A stretch of DNA of 64,000 bases from NCBI GenBank assembly GCA_940337035.1, contig OW679197.1, positions 38,756,466 through 38,820,465 of the forward strand, written 5' to 3'. Position 1 is the first letter of the stretch. Each line of letters opens with the position of its first letter. The position numbers and the translations under genes are program-made. The stretch comes from Agriotes lineatus. Taxonomy: Eukaryota; Arthropoda; Insecta; Coleoptera; Elateridae. A model generated the notes under the pieces. It was given only the letters and a program-made list of their open reading frames with translations. It was not told the DNA's origin and did not search any database. Positions 11,801 to 21,104 of this stretch are shown here, in pieces.

Positions 11801-14800
11801 AATCGGCGCGCACGTGAAATAGGATACGCGAAAGGTCAAGCTCCGAGCCGAGCGCTAAGATAAGAAAAACAAAACCTAAACAAATATAAACATCTGTGAA
11901 GCCGGAACGTGAGATTTTATTTTGTGCCACGGACACACATTAAGGAAAATTATATTATAGATGATTGTTTTTGGCATCCTCCTTGTACAGTTCTTCATTA
12001 TTCTGTCTATGACAAACACAATCGTGGTGATGTTTTTAATTGTTTTAGACAGTCCCATATTTTGTCTTTGTACTTTGTCAAATACTGCTTTTAGATCCAC
12101 AAAAGTCAAGTATAGATATGAATTTGTTTCTATTTTGTTGTCAATTATCTTCCTTATCACACTTATGTGGTCTGTTGTTTGTCGTGCTGGTCTATATGCT
12201 CCCTGTTCATCACCTACTCTTTCCTCCACTTCCATTCTTAACCTTTTCTCTAATATTTTGCTATAGACTTTTAAAATTACTGGCAGCAGGGTAATTGCTC
12301 TGTAGTTATCGCAGTTATGTTCATTTCCCGTTTTATATATTGGTATTAAAGTATTCTTCTCCCATTCTTCTGGTATCTCTTTTTGTCTCCATACTTTATC
12401 AATTATTTCTGTTATCCATTCTATTACCTTCTTTCCGGTCCATTTGATCATTTCTGGGATATCGTCTGGCCCCCCTGCTTTACTCGCTCGAATTTCTTTT
12501 ATTGCTTCCTCTACTTCCTTATACAGTATTTCATTATTTTCTGTTTGTAGTATTCTCTCCATATTTTGAAGTTTTCTTGTTTATTTGAACTTATTTCTTT
12601 ATATGCCCTTTAGATTTCTTCTCCGAATTCCTGCCAGCTTTCCGTTTTTGCTTTTTTCAGTTCTTCGTTTGCTTCTCTTCTTTTTCTTATGTATTCTTCA
12701 TCTTCTTCATTTTTTGTTTCCATAAATTACTTCCACGCTTTTTTCTTGCCCCTTACTTTCTGTTGTACTTCCTTAGTCCACCGTCTAGTTCTTTTAAAGT
12801 TACATGATACTTTCTTTTCTCCACACACTTCTTTTGCTACTCTTTGTAACGTTGTTTTAAGTATTTTCCACATCTCATTTATTGTCATATCATTTTGCCC
12901 ATCTCCAAGCCTTTCTAGCTCTTCTTCCACCCTTTTCTGGTATTCTTCTCTTATTTCACTATCTTGTAGCTTTTCAACCTTTAATGTTTTGTAGTTTTTG
13001 CCATGTTCCTCTTCCGATTGATTTATATTTACGTTTACCGTTACTAGTTTGTGTTGTGTGCTTATTTCCGTGTTTTTAATTGTTTTTACTGCTTTTACTA
13101 GTTTTTGGATTTGGTGTGTGTATATTATATAATCGATGAAGCTTCTTGCATTTCTTTCTCTTGCCTCAAAAGTATAGTTGATTTCCTGTTTGTAAAATGT
13201 ATTTCCTATTTTAAGATCATTCGCGATACTAAACTCAAGCAACATGTTTCCGTTACTGTTTTTAACTGATTCCCCATATTTGCCTATACTTCCCGATCCC
13301 CTTGCATCATCATTTCCTACTCTAGCATTATAGTCTCCTATTAGTATTATATTTTCATTTGTTTCTCTATGTTTATCTAATACTTCTTGTAACTTATTAT
13401 AGTACCTTTCCATTGTTTTTCTATCTGTCCCTGTACTGGTGCTTATGTTTGTATTACTGTTATTAGTAGCTTCAGCGTACTTATGCGAACGTTTTGTCCG
13501 TCCGTCCGTCCGTCTGTCTGTCTGTCTGTCTGTCTGGATCGCCTCTAACTTTCGAACGGCTACAGATATCGAAATTTTGAAAGGGGGCAAAGTTGTTGCT
13601 AAGGTCCCGAGCACCTTCATGCGCTATTTGGTTTTGGCGAAAGGTGGCGATTTTCCACTTTGCAAAATTTCCAAGCATTTTAGCACAGCGGCGGCTTGTC
13701 CACTTGGCGCCATCTACAGAACTTCGGTGGTCACGTTTTGAACTACACATTCTGGGTGCACTATAATACTTAATGTTTTCGCAGTGCTGAAGCTACTCTT
13801 TAGACCTGTACTTGAGCAGTTTATTTTTGTTTCCAGTTCTATTTCTATTGTTATTGTTCTCGAGTCGATGGGGTTCCAGTTTGTCACTCGTTGATTTCCT
13901 TCGTTATTATTATTCCAACTCCTTTGGCTTGCATCTCTACCACAGTTCCCCAATAATACAATATGTAGGCATCTTTTAATTGCTGGAATCCTTGTCCTTG
14001 TTTCTTTGTTTCACTTATACCTATTATTTGATAAGTTCGATTGAACTTTAAATATAAAATATGCCACTTTTCATAGACGCGTCAAACATTCTCAGTATTA
14101 TTCATTCCGGAGTCAGAATGTGTGAATTTTGTGACAAGAAGATTAAACTAAAACACAATCCAAACAAGAAAAAAAAGAAGCAATAAAGTCCAAAGTGGTT
14201 CTAGAATTTGAATACGCTCACAGCTCACATTGCCATAATGATGGCCGAAGTTGGGTTGTAACAAAACTAGTGATCGGCCGATACGGATTTTTTTGCCGAT
14301 ACCGATAATCGGCCGATACCGATATTTTAGTTGCCGATACCGATATAATATCGGTATCGGCACTACATTTTTAAAAAGTCTGTAATTATTTAATATACGT
14401 TGATATAAGTAAAAATTGTCAACTCCGCATCGATGCGGACATGACATGAACCAATTTCGGTAATTCCCCGACAGTGTCGTGGTGATTACCCGTTTTACAG
14501 AAAGTGTATTGTTTCATTGTTTGCGCCAGTGTTGCACAGTGCTGCTGCAGTTGTTGCTCAGATAACGATTGTGTCGTGCGGTATTATAATCTTTGGTGAT
14601 TCAAATAAAAATACGATGGGAGAAAATAGCGAAAATAAGTTTTTGTATGTATGTATTATCATTTCCCTCATTTTACCTTGCGGTGTAACATACAAATAAT
14701 TAATAAAATGGTTGATCTTAAATTTGCCGATACCGATTATCGGCAAAATTTGCCGATATTGTCGATACACCGATATTTATATCGGTATCGGCCGATCACT

Positions 14801-16919
14801 AAACAAAACATAAATTTTATGTAAAATTGAGCATGTGTTCGTAGGCTTTTATTATCCATTACCCATTTGTTGAGCTAATAAAAAAGCCGTTCGAAAAATC
14901 CCACCAGAAATTATGTGCAGATTATCATTAATTAATACTCAAAATCTGAATCATTTAAAAGCCATTACAGTGAGAAATTACAAAATTAACATATGCTTTC
15001 ATCCTAGAATGCACATTACCAGAGTAATCACTCAAATTAATAACAAATTTTACATAATCCACCCATAGGTACAACATACCTGCATACGGCCAGCTGTATC
15101 GATAAGCACCACATCAACTTTTCCATCTTTGGCAAACTTAATCGCTTCCATGGCAATGCCAGCCGCATCCTTTCCATAGCCCTTTTCGTATAACTGCACC
15201 ATCTGCCTCCCTCCATGACGTTCCGCTGGATGTAAAGCGTTAAGATGGCGAGTGTGGGTGCGCAGCTGTTCGACTGCGCCGGCCCTGAACGTATCACAAG
15301 CCGCTATCAACACCTGCATGTTGTTTTCAATCAACCAGAAACAAATCTTTGCCAAATTTGTGGATTTACCAACACCATTCACCTGCAATAAATATATTAA
15401 ACTGCGCAATCAGCAATTTTTCACAATATACCCCGCAGAAGGACATCACGTAGGGCCGTCCGTGTTTTTGGGCCTCCATGCAATCCCTCAATATGTCGAC
15501 ACGGCGCTTGGGGCTCAAAATCTGTACTAAAGAATCGGTCAATGTCTGCTTAACGGTGCTGGCTACGCTGTCGAACGTCCCTAGCACTTTTCCCTCCAGT
15601 TTAACAGCGACAGACTCGCACAATTTTATGGCAATATCGGCAGCAACGTTTTTGGTAATAAGGTGATCCTTCATTTTATCCAGCACTGGTTTCATGTCTT
15701 CAGCAGTGAGGTTTTTGGCGCCCACTAAACCTCTAAATAGAGAAAACATGCCTCCTTTAGGTGCTGCTTTAGTTGGCCGTTGTTGCTCAGGGACATCATC
15801 ATCATCCTCTTCCTCTTCACTTGACGATTCTACTTCAATGTCCTTAATTCCACCTTTCATTTGGCCCACCATCTTAATAAAAGTTACTTTTACTAAAAAC
15901 TAAGTAACGACACAAAAGCATTTTACCTCAGTGTCTGCGGTGTAATGGCTTTGCACGTCTTCTGGTTTATCCACAGTTCTTTCCAGTGATTGTAAATCCT
16001 TGTTTGTACCACCTAAATCCCAAATTCGAGGCTTTTTTCCTGCCTTCTCTTTCTCAGGCTTAGGGCTCTTCCTATCAATAATAGGTAATCGTAAATTTAT
16101 AAAATAGTTTCTATACCAGCATTTCTCACTTTGTATCTTTCTTCTTGCCCCCCATTTTCTGGGCAAACTTTAGGCGATTAGCAGCCAATATATCCTCGTT
16201 GACAACACCATTTTGAACACCCTGCGGTTTTGGCGATGACTGGGGAGATGAAGCTTCAGCCTTTGATTCTAAAACATGTTTTGCTTGATATTTGGTCTTT
16301 GGTGCCTTAAATAGCAACATCGAGACTTACCTTCCTCTGTAAAGTTAACTGCTTTCTTCTTGGGTTGCTTTACATTCTTTTCTTCGCCCTTTCTTTCAAT
16401 CATAGATGCCACCGTTTTCTTAGACTTAACCGATTCCTCATATGACTTCATTTGTTTAGGAACTTTAGCCTTAGCTTTCGACCACTGCTCGGCCGAACGC
16501 ACTGCGGCATTGTACGCATCGATGAAATTGAATTCTTGAAAATAACTAGCGTTGGCAAGGTCATTTTTATACTTATCACGGAACTCCAGATGGATATCAT
16601 TTAAAAACTTATCTACATATGAAAGCTGTAGTATTTTCTGGTACGCAACTACGAAAACTAGATCGAACTCATTGTCAAGCTTGTACTGCAACGTCAGCCC
16701 ATCGTGATCAAAGGAGTTGCTACCAGTACGCTCCTACAATATGGGAATGTAGTTTACCATAAAGAAATACATGCAATTAGCATATTTTGCATTCTTACTT
16801 ACTTGTAATATGACTGTTTTTATTAAGGCGTTAATAGAAGGGGTAAAGATTTCACTAGTACTTTGGAAGCACCACAACACAATACCTCCCTTGCTAAAAA
16901 TTGTAAATAAATCTAACAT
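2448..16919 (-). CDS. SRPRA: Signal recognition particle receptor subunit alpha (8 exons)
   Basis: This is the GTPase that docks SRP-ribosome complexes at the ER membrane. I join exons (all - strand) 16919-16803, 16733-16331, 16268-16130, 16071-15927, 15872-15432, 15382-15080, 2831-2622 and 2573-2448. All introns are GT-AG, the phases are consistent, and the total is 1884 nt (627 residues; human 638). Residues 1-130 form the SRX longin-like domain that binds the beta subunit (starts MLDLFTIFSKGG). A charged Lys-rich linker with an acidic EEEEDDDD stretch follows, then the N domain (MFSLFRGLVG, DKMKDHLITKNVAADIA). The G domain has the P-loop GVNGVGKST (414-422), DTFRAGA (445), DTAGRM (510) and TKFD (578). 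The ATG sits in a good context (CAAAATG). Intron 6 is 12,248 bp and filled with transposon remains; the others are 48-69 nt. No inactivating change was seen. Confidence 0.95.
2574..2621 (-). other. 48 nt frame-preserving intron of SRPRA
   Basis: The GT-AG boundaries coincide exactly with a 16-residue insertion relative to the family. The length is a multiple of three and there is no stop, so retention would give an intact but longer protein. Intron versus true insertion rests on family conservation, not on transcript data. Confidence 0.75.
2882..3599. other. SRPRA intron 6, AT-rich, nothing recognised
   Basis: I see no ORF, inverted repeat or transposon domain in this stretch of the large intron. 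Confidence 0.5.
3600..3895 (+). pseudogene. Decayed LINE reverse transcriptase fragment
   Basis: A broken + strand reading contains KGVR, a stop, then LFNLYLDDMIKE. This corresponds to the G-V-R-Q-G-D...LFN-YLDD region that precedes the catalytic box in RTE-like non-LTR reverse transcriptases. Upstream in-frame stops show it is dead. The fragment ends where a hAT-like terminus begins at about 3896. Confidence 0.45.
3896..5340 (+). mobile_element. Degraded hAT element with a BED-finger relic
   Basis: The left edge TAGTGATGTGTCGATTC resembles a hAT terminal repeat. At 5034-5140 the + strand encodes KRSEIWNLFNVVDG, then C-x2-C and GTFSYKGN, the N-terminal part of a BED zinc finger as in hAT transposases and ZBED proteins. 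The reading then leaves the family; the His pair and the catalytic domain are missing. At 4513-4581 a roughly 35 bp block (GATGGCGACACAAATCACAT) is tandemly duplicated. No right terminus was found, so the right boundary is only approximate. Confidence 0.5.
5341..6353. other. SRPRA intron 6, no recognisable feature
   Basis: Around 6165-6225 the block TCATTTTCCAACTTTTTAA is duplicated in tandem. Otherwise no coding or transposon signal was identified. Confidence 0.4.
6354..7630. mobile_element. GC-richer block, possible LTR-type insertion
   Basis: This stretch is clearly more GC-rich than the surrounding intron. It starts with TGTAACG, a common LTR start, and contains TATA-like (ACATAAAAGC) and AATAAA-like (GAATAAACT) motifs. 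Repeated motifs such as TTTCGAAGGGACCG and CTCTCGAGGGACCG occur inside. No matching end, target duplication or coding region was found, so the assignment is weak. Confidence 0.25.
7680..8550 (-). mobile_element. 5'-truncated jockey/CR1-like LINE fragment
   Basis: The fragment contains the C-terminal half of a non-LTR reverse transcriptase and ends soon after its stop codon. It interrupts intron 6 of SRPRA in the same orientation as the gene. 5' truncation is typical of target-primed reverse transcription. Confidence 0.75.
7738..8547 (-). pseudogene. Non-LTR reverse transcriptase, C-terminal part
   Basis: An open frame of about 269 residues shows GVPQGS-x3-GPLFFLLSVNDLP, then FADDTVFIA (the catalytic box, with both aspartates present), a typical thumb region (MKYLGIFIDPQLQW) and the C-terminal arm with LHGTISWY and LQKQAVRTI. 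The endonuclease and fingers domains are absent, so the element is not autonomous. The frame itself is uninterrupted, suggesting a fairly recent insertion. Confidence 0.8.
8560..10180. other. SRPRA intron 6, AT-rich, with one short palindrome
   Basis: No coding signal is present. An imperfect inverted repeat at about 8935-9072 (arms around CATAACTCGCTCAAAAGTGC and GCTACTTTCGACGCTAGTTATG) encloses a GC-rich core, CGGGCTTCGCTACGCTACGC. A short hairpin (GGCCGCCGAA/TTCGGCC) lies near 9800. Confidence 0.5.
10181..10354. repeat. 174 bp direct repeat, left copy
   Basis: This begins GATAAGTTCGATCGAAC and ends TCCAAAGTGGTTCT, and recurs in direct orientation at 14030-14202 with scattered mismatches. 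The two copies exactly bracket a LINE. It may be a very long target duplication or a pre-existing tandem repeat. Confidence 0.85.
10355..10758 (-). pseudogene. LINE C-terminal region
   Basis: The reverse strand reads QTKLTAIEMKFLRRIKGIRK and RWRNETV, a conserved stretch C-terminal to the RT in RTE-like LINEs, followed by W-x-EW near the end. Several stops are present. The short tail next to the direct repeat marks the element's 3' end. Confidence 0.65.
10759..11358 (-). mobile_element. Solo-LTR-like insertion inside the LINE
   Basis: A 600 bp segment of different composition splits the LINE between its thumb region (…PTILY) and C-terminal region. In minus orientation it begins TGTAACG and ends CGTAACA, the TG...CA format of an LTR, and contains a TATATAAA-like motif. 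Flanking tetranucleotides are ATAC and TTAC, so the target duplication is imperfect. No internal retroviral sequence is present. Confidence 0.45.
11447..11773 (-). pseudogene. LINE reverse transcriptase palm fragment
   Basis: The fragment encodes EALLYADDIVLIADKT (the catalytic YADD box) followed by a motif with K-INENKTK and LSFEYLGLIISSDG. It continues, after a frameshift, into KREISKKAKQQIYNT-LIPTILY. The segment between the fingers and YADD is missing. Confidence 0.7.
11876..12562 (-). pseudogene. LINE reverse transcriptase fingers/palm fragment
   Basis: The sequence shows KAGGPDDIPEMIKW, IPEEWEKNTLIPIYK, NCDNYRAITLLPVILKVYSKIL, QGAYRPARQTTDHI and YLTFVDLKAVFDKV, the classical first half of an RTE-like RT. 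The family match stops near 11960, beyond which the sequence is unrelated. Confidence 0.75.
12727..13465 (-). pseudogene. LINE AP endonuclease domain and linker
   Basis: The sequence contains NENIILIGDYNARVGN (the catalytic D-N motif of exonuclease-endonuclease-phosphatase domains), NTFYKQEINYTFEAR, RSFIDYIIY and STQHKLV (the terminal H, with D-H changed to Q-H). A charged linker follows. The open frame continues upstream into foreign sequence from the 13466-13796 insertion. Confidence 0.7.
13466..13796. mobile_element. Inverted-repeat element with CCGT/CTGT microsatellite
   Basis: Ends are AGTAGCTTCAGC and GCTGAAGCTACT, exact reverse complements. The interior starts with a (CCGT)n(CTGT)n run at 13497-13535. 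It splits the endonuclease domain of the LINE, which reads WNPIDSRTITIEIELET on one side and continues with NKLQEVLDKHRETNENI on the other. No clear target duplication was found. Confidence 0.55.
13797..13953 (-). pseudogene. LINE endonuclease N-terminal fragment
   Basis: The reverse strand gives GNCGRDASQ and VTNWNPIDSRTITIEIELET, matching the strand-core part of LINE endonucleases that normally precedes the ISVYAP motif, which the neighbouring insertion has destroyed. Confidence 0.6.
14030..14202. repeat. 173 bp direct repeat, right copy
   Basis: This copy matches 10181-10354 across its full length, diverging mainly around 14110-14160. The LINE 5' end abuts its left edge. Confidence 0.85.
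14268..14801. mobile_element. hAT MITE, 534 bp, exact 8 bp target duplication
   Basis: The terminal inverted repeats are TAGTGATCGGCCGATAC and its complement. The flanking octamer AACAAAAC occurs at 14260-14267 and again at 14802-14809. Several subterminal copies of CCGATACCGATA in both orientations are present at both ends, as expected of transposase-binding sites in hAT elements. No transposase is encoded. Confidence 0.93.
14810..15079. other. SRPRA intron 6, 5' end
   Basis: AT-rich intron sequence leading from the exon 6 donor. Nothing else recognised. Confidence 0.5.
15080..16919 (-). CDS. SRPRA: SRPRA exons 1-6
   Basis: This compact 5' block encodes residues 1-516, the SRX domain through the DTAGRM motif of the GTPase domain. 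Introns are 69, 62, 58, 54 and 49 nt. Exon 2 begins GAG CGT directly after an ATTGTAG acceptor, which restores the conserved LQER junction. Exon 3 starts at the acceptor TTTTAG at 16269. Exon 6 ends CAG followed by the donor GTATGT at 15079. Confidence 0.93.
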
Positions 16920-17597
16920 TTTGTACTGCTAACTTTCCAGATGATCACGACGTATTTTAAAGGATTTTTTTGAACACGTTGACCTATGTCAAGAACCTGT
17001 TCTGTTTCTGTCTGCAGTTTTCTGTTTTACCAATCACATTCTGGCAAGTCATTTTTAAATATTTGCTATGTAAATATGATGAATAAATTACTCTGGGTTT
17101 CTATTCCGTAGTTATAAAACAAAATATTCGACTAATTTCTTCAATTTTAACCGTACTATTGGTCCTTAAGAGTTACCTTTGGCGTTTAAAGTTTAATTAT
17201 TTCAAATATTGCGCCAAATCCTCAAAACCTTACAATTAATATGTAACCGCAGTTTATATAGCCATGATAGCAATTGGCAACCGCTATTTAATAAATAATA
17301 GATACAATCTGTGTATTAAATATTTATTAACCACGAAGAACAACATAATCAATATACAGGGTGGGCCACGTAACTTGGTGCCCCTTACCTCTAAAGACTG
17401 CAACTCAACGTACACTTCATGCGCAATATTCATTTTTCGCGCTACCAACCCATTTTTACTCGCTTTCGGGTTCGTTACCTGTAACGTAAAGGTCAACTTT
17501 CCGTATCTTTGTTGGTTGGTATGACAATAACAAAATAATAAACCCGTTATAAATATAACGGGCCTTGGACGGTTATAGAAAATTGTTTTTTATGTAC
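16920..17597. other. SRPRA upstream region
   Basis: This holds the promoter side of SRPRA (transcribed leftward), but no core promoter element could be assigned. At 17356-17590 a segment starting ACAGGGTGGGCC looks like one end of a dispersed repeat and includes a short hairpin AACCCGTTATA/TATAACGGG. Confidence 0.4.
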
Positions 17598-18330
17598 CAT
17601 TTATTTATTTATTTATTTAAAGTACCAGTGTACACGGGCACAGGCCCAATTCTAACACTTGGCATCTCGTATAAATAACTACATACAAAACCATTCTATA
17701 TCAATAGAACTAAAAACTAAATTACGAAATACATACTAAATGAAACATTACAAAATTACAAATTACCATTCAAATATTACAAATTACAAGCAACCCATCA
17801 TCTACACGTACTTTTTATTGTAAATTTCATTAACATGTTTTCTAAAATTACCTATGGAAGTATCAAAAATGCTTAGATTTGATTTTAAAAGAAGGGAGTT
17901 AGTGATAGATAATACTTTGATAAAGGAAGAGTTCATTCTAATGTTCGTTCTGCAAAATGGTGTATAAAATGCTTTACGAGGTCTGCATCTAACAGCTGGA
18001 GTGTAAAGTTTAACCAACGGCAGTAACATGGACAGTCAATTCTATTGTTGACCAATTTGTGTATAAACAACACTGCTGATATTTCCCTCCTCTCACTTAA
18101 TTTGAAAACTTGCACCTCACGTCTAATATTCTGATACTCGTCATATGCAGGGTAACGATTGTACATTTTATAATAAAGGTACTTAAGATATTTGTTCTGA
18201 ACAGTGTCAATTTTTTGTTGATGTAAATTAGTACTGGGATTCCATATCTTAGCAAACTCTAGTTTTGGCCTAACTATAAAATTATAAAGTAACTTAATCG
18301 ATTTAATATTTTTAAATTCAATGGTATTAC
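17598..18330 (-). mobile_element. 5'-truncated LINE 3' end with (TAAA)n tail
   Basis: On the reverse strand, 18330-17802 encodes YNFIVRPKLEFAKIWNP, QKIDTVQNKYLKYLYYK, RREVQVFKLSERREISAV and RTNIRMNSSF, the C-terminal arm of jockey/CR1-like ORF2 proteins. A frameshift occurs near 18020. The element ends in a short AAATAAAT microsatellite at 17598-17620. No catalytic domain remains. Confidence 0.7.
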
Positions 18331-18333
18331 GTA

Positions 18334-18765
18334 TACAGGTTGTCCGAGATCCGTTTTGAACATAGGAAATTAATGAGTGCGACAAGGAAAACATAAACAA
18401 AATGAGTAGCAGGACAAAGACAGAACGTAATCATGGCTAGCTAAATTTTTAAACTAAAATTAAGTCAAACAAACAAACACTTCTGTCAAATATTTTAGGT
18501 GTTGTTAAGAGTATAAAGTGAGGTTTAAATATACTATTGTTTACTATTCACATAATTATTTTAATTATTTAAACCTCACTTTTTACTCTTGATGACAGAT
18601 AAAATATTTGACAGAAGTGTTTTTGTTTCATTTACTTAATTTTAGTTTAAAAATTTAGCTAGTCATGATTACGTTCTATCTGTGTCTTGCTACTCATTTT
18701 GTTTATGTCTTCCTTGTCGCACTCATTAATTTCCTATGTTCAAAACGGATTTCGGACAATCTGTA
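18334..18765. mobile_element. Long-TIR MITE with TA duplication
   Basis: Two arms of about 200 bp (18334-18530 and 18565-18765) are near-perfect reverse complements, starting TACAGGTTGTCCGAGATCC. TA flanks both ends (18332-18333, 18766-18767), consistent with Tc1/mariner-type insertion. The loop is only about 35 bp. It sits at the truncated end of the LINE at 17598-18330. Confidence 0.8.
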
Positions 18766-19107
18766 TACGATACTATAGAAACAACAGTCAACCACTTTAT
18801 TTATGCAAACAATATTTTTCATATTGAATGGTATTTTTATTGTTATACGAGACTCGCTCGTTAAATGCCTTACTGGCACAGGTCTCAAAAAATACCAAAA
18901 ACGCGTCTCTTCAGGCCTCGTTCTTCTAACTCTTTCTCGGCCTGTTCTAAAGCACTCACCGATCTTGTAGCGTAATATATAGGGTTGTTAAAAAAAAAGT
19001 ACATTCTAAAATGGATGTAATATGTTTTATTATTCATTGAAATGTTAAACAGTATTTAACATGATCGCGTCCTCGAATGTTAAGATACATTTAACAGTGT
19101 ATATATA

Positions 19108-19390
19108 TCAAACAAGCAGAGACACTCACAGTCGGTTCTTTTGATGTCAAAATTCCGATTTGGATGACCTTGAACGGCTCCGGGGGGGGGGGGGGTACTT
19201 TCCGATAGTACTAACAGATGGCGTCACTACTTTCTCACATATGATTGGTAGCAGAGCTAGTAACTGGCTCTGATGGGTAGAATTTTGTGCTGCCATCTGA
19301 TAGTGAAGCTTAGAAATACCCCCCGAGTTACTGTCCCAGGCACTCTACACAGGTTTCAACGTTTGGCTTAAGTGTCTCTACTTGTTTGAT
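19108..19390. mobile_element. Palindromic MITE with poly-G interior
   Basis: The ends ATCAAACAAGCAGAGACACT and AGTGTCTCTACTTGTTTGAT are inverted repeats, and a second inner pair surrounds a run of 14 G (19180-19194) and a matching CCCCCC run. No coding capacity was seen and the target duplication is unclear. Confidence 0.65.
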
Positions 19391-19548
19391 GTAAAATCCG
19401 TTTTTTTCCTATAAAAATTTTCAAGGTCAAGATAAAATTGGCAAAACTGCTTTTTTTTAAATTATTAGAAAATTTATTTTCGTCAGGTTTTTCTGTAAAC
19501 GACTTGTGTCATTATGACATTTAAAATTAAATTGTCAGCTTTTCTTTT

Positions 19549-19731
19549 TTGAAAATGAATATGCGTGAAAAACGAAATCTTTTAAAATTAAATTTAAAAA
19601 AGCAATTCTGAAGTGTGCAGAGGAACTGTTGGATCTGCAGCTTAACATACCAAAAGAAGAAGTTTACGAAAGATTACCTAAAACCAAAACTCATTTAATG
19701 CCAAATTTTAAATTTCCCACCAATTTTTAGT
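19549..19731 (+). pseudogene. Short orphan coding-like segment
   Basis: From 19598 the + strand reads KKAILKCAEELLDLQLNIP then KEEVYERLPKTKTHLMPNF before a stop. This peptide-like stretch looks coding, but I do not recognise it. An upstream ATG at 19555 (MNMREKRNLLKLNL) is in a different frame, joined through an A/T-rich run, so a frameshifted remnant or a single exon of an unknown gene are both possible. Confidence 0.25.
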
Positions 19732-19895
19732 TCTAAGAAGTTACTAAAACAAATTCTACCAACATATATTTTTTAAAGGAATCCAAGTAATGCCAATATA
19801 AACCCTAAATTCTTTGACCTTCAAAATTTTTATAGGAAGAAAACGTACTTTATATATGCTTCATTTAACATGCATCCACTCATTTAACATGCATT

Positions 19896-20012
19896 CACTT
19901 TCGAGGGGAAACCGTCTTAACATTTCTCACATAAATTACCACTCTTGCTTCGCTGCGCTCGCTCTAGTGGTAAAAATATGCTCGAATGTTAAGACTGGGT
20001 TACCCCTCTTAA
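19896..20012. repeat. Palindromic repeat with GC-rich core
   Basis: The arms GAGGGGAAACCGTCTTAACAT and ATGTTAAGACTGGGTTACCCCTC are imperfect reverse complements. They enclose a second hairpin (TACCACTCTTGC... CTAGTGGTA) around the core GCTTCGCTGCGCTCGCTC. Confidence 0.6.
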
Positions 20013-21100
20013 TACGTTAATTACTATTACGCACAACTGGGTCTAAATGCACTGCTGAAATAATGTATTCTTAGGAAGATCTGTACAATCCTGGCCTCTT
20101 GGTTTTTATAGCCCGCATGGTAATAAACTTACTTTACCGCCCGCGTTTTTTGCTTTACCGCGCGCAGATTACTTTACCGACCTCCGGGCGTACAGTTGTA
20201 CTTTCAGTCATGGTAGGTAAGATGTAAAGTTTCATTTTCGGCCCGGTTGTGCGTAAAATAACTTATGCCCTGATGAATACTAGCAATATATAAAATTAAT
20301 TCGTCTCTGTGGCGAAAAAGCGTGACCGATTAATTTTTTGCACTTCCCGATCACCTACAAACCTGAAATTCGAAATAGACATTTCTTGAGACCTAAGGTT
20401 AATGAGAAAAATCTGTACCGGACTATTCGTAAAAATCTAACTACCCCCGAGCTAAATTTTATAAGCCCGGTTAGCCCGATTCTTACCTCGAACTTTTCCA
20501 GTTGTTCATTCATGCATGTCTTTCATACAAAGCGTTACCGTAGGAATGTTTTTTATTTTGCATTTCCGCATGTCTCACAAGAAAACAGCGCGTACTGTGG
20601 CAATCTGTAAAGATAGCATGAAGAAAAGTAGCCTCTTTTTTTAATAAAAATTCGCTTGCTCATATCCCGGATGTCTAACACGAGAAAACAGCGCATACTC
20701 GGTGTCAGTTTGCAAATATTGTATGAAGAAACGTGAGCTTGTTCTTTGCGCTGGGCTTGAATTCCATTACGGATGAATACTATAGCTCGTTTCTGTGACG
20801 TTTGCAGTGTTATCTCAACTTAAGGATACAAATTGATTACTTTGAAAATCGTTCTAAGTATTCCGATTAATATAACACGCATCTTACTAATGCGAAGTAG
20901 TCACACGAGCTGTGCTTTATCCCGAGAAGCGAGCTCCCGCCAGTCTGAGAGAACTCCAGTGAAGGGCTTCGCCAGAAGAAGACTTCCAGAATTACAAAAC
21001 CTTTCGGAAGACCTAAACCTCTTGTCGAACCGTATTTGGTGCCGAACAACCCTTTTGTTATTGAGACAACACCATGAGTTTATAATAAATGTGATAGAAG
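20013..21100. other. Intergenic, no gene recognised
   Basis: This contains a short cluster of CTTTACCGC/ACTTTACCG motifs (about 20130-20190) and no credible ORF. The segment at 20880-21060 is somewhat GC-richer, but no domain is visible. Confidence 0.35.
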
Positions 21101-21104
21101 TATA

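Larger units (their letters stand above)
10355..14029 (-). mobile_element. Endonuclease-type LINE with nested insertions
   Basis: In minus orientation the pieces are: endonuclease N-terminus (13953-13797), an inverted-repeat insertion (13796-13466), the rest of the endonuclease and linker (13465-12563), RT fingers/palm (12562-11960), an unrelated stretch (about 11960-11775), RT palm (11773-11447) and thumb, an LTR-like insertion (11358-10759), and the C-terminal region ending in a GAAGAAG-type tail at 10355. Frameshifts and stops are frequent. The organisation resembles RTE/CFDP2-type LINEs. Confidence 0.75.

Noticed and set aside
12689..12994. Ser/Phe-rich + strand ORF
   Set aside because: It is a shadow of the LINE linker on the minus strand.
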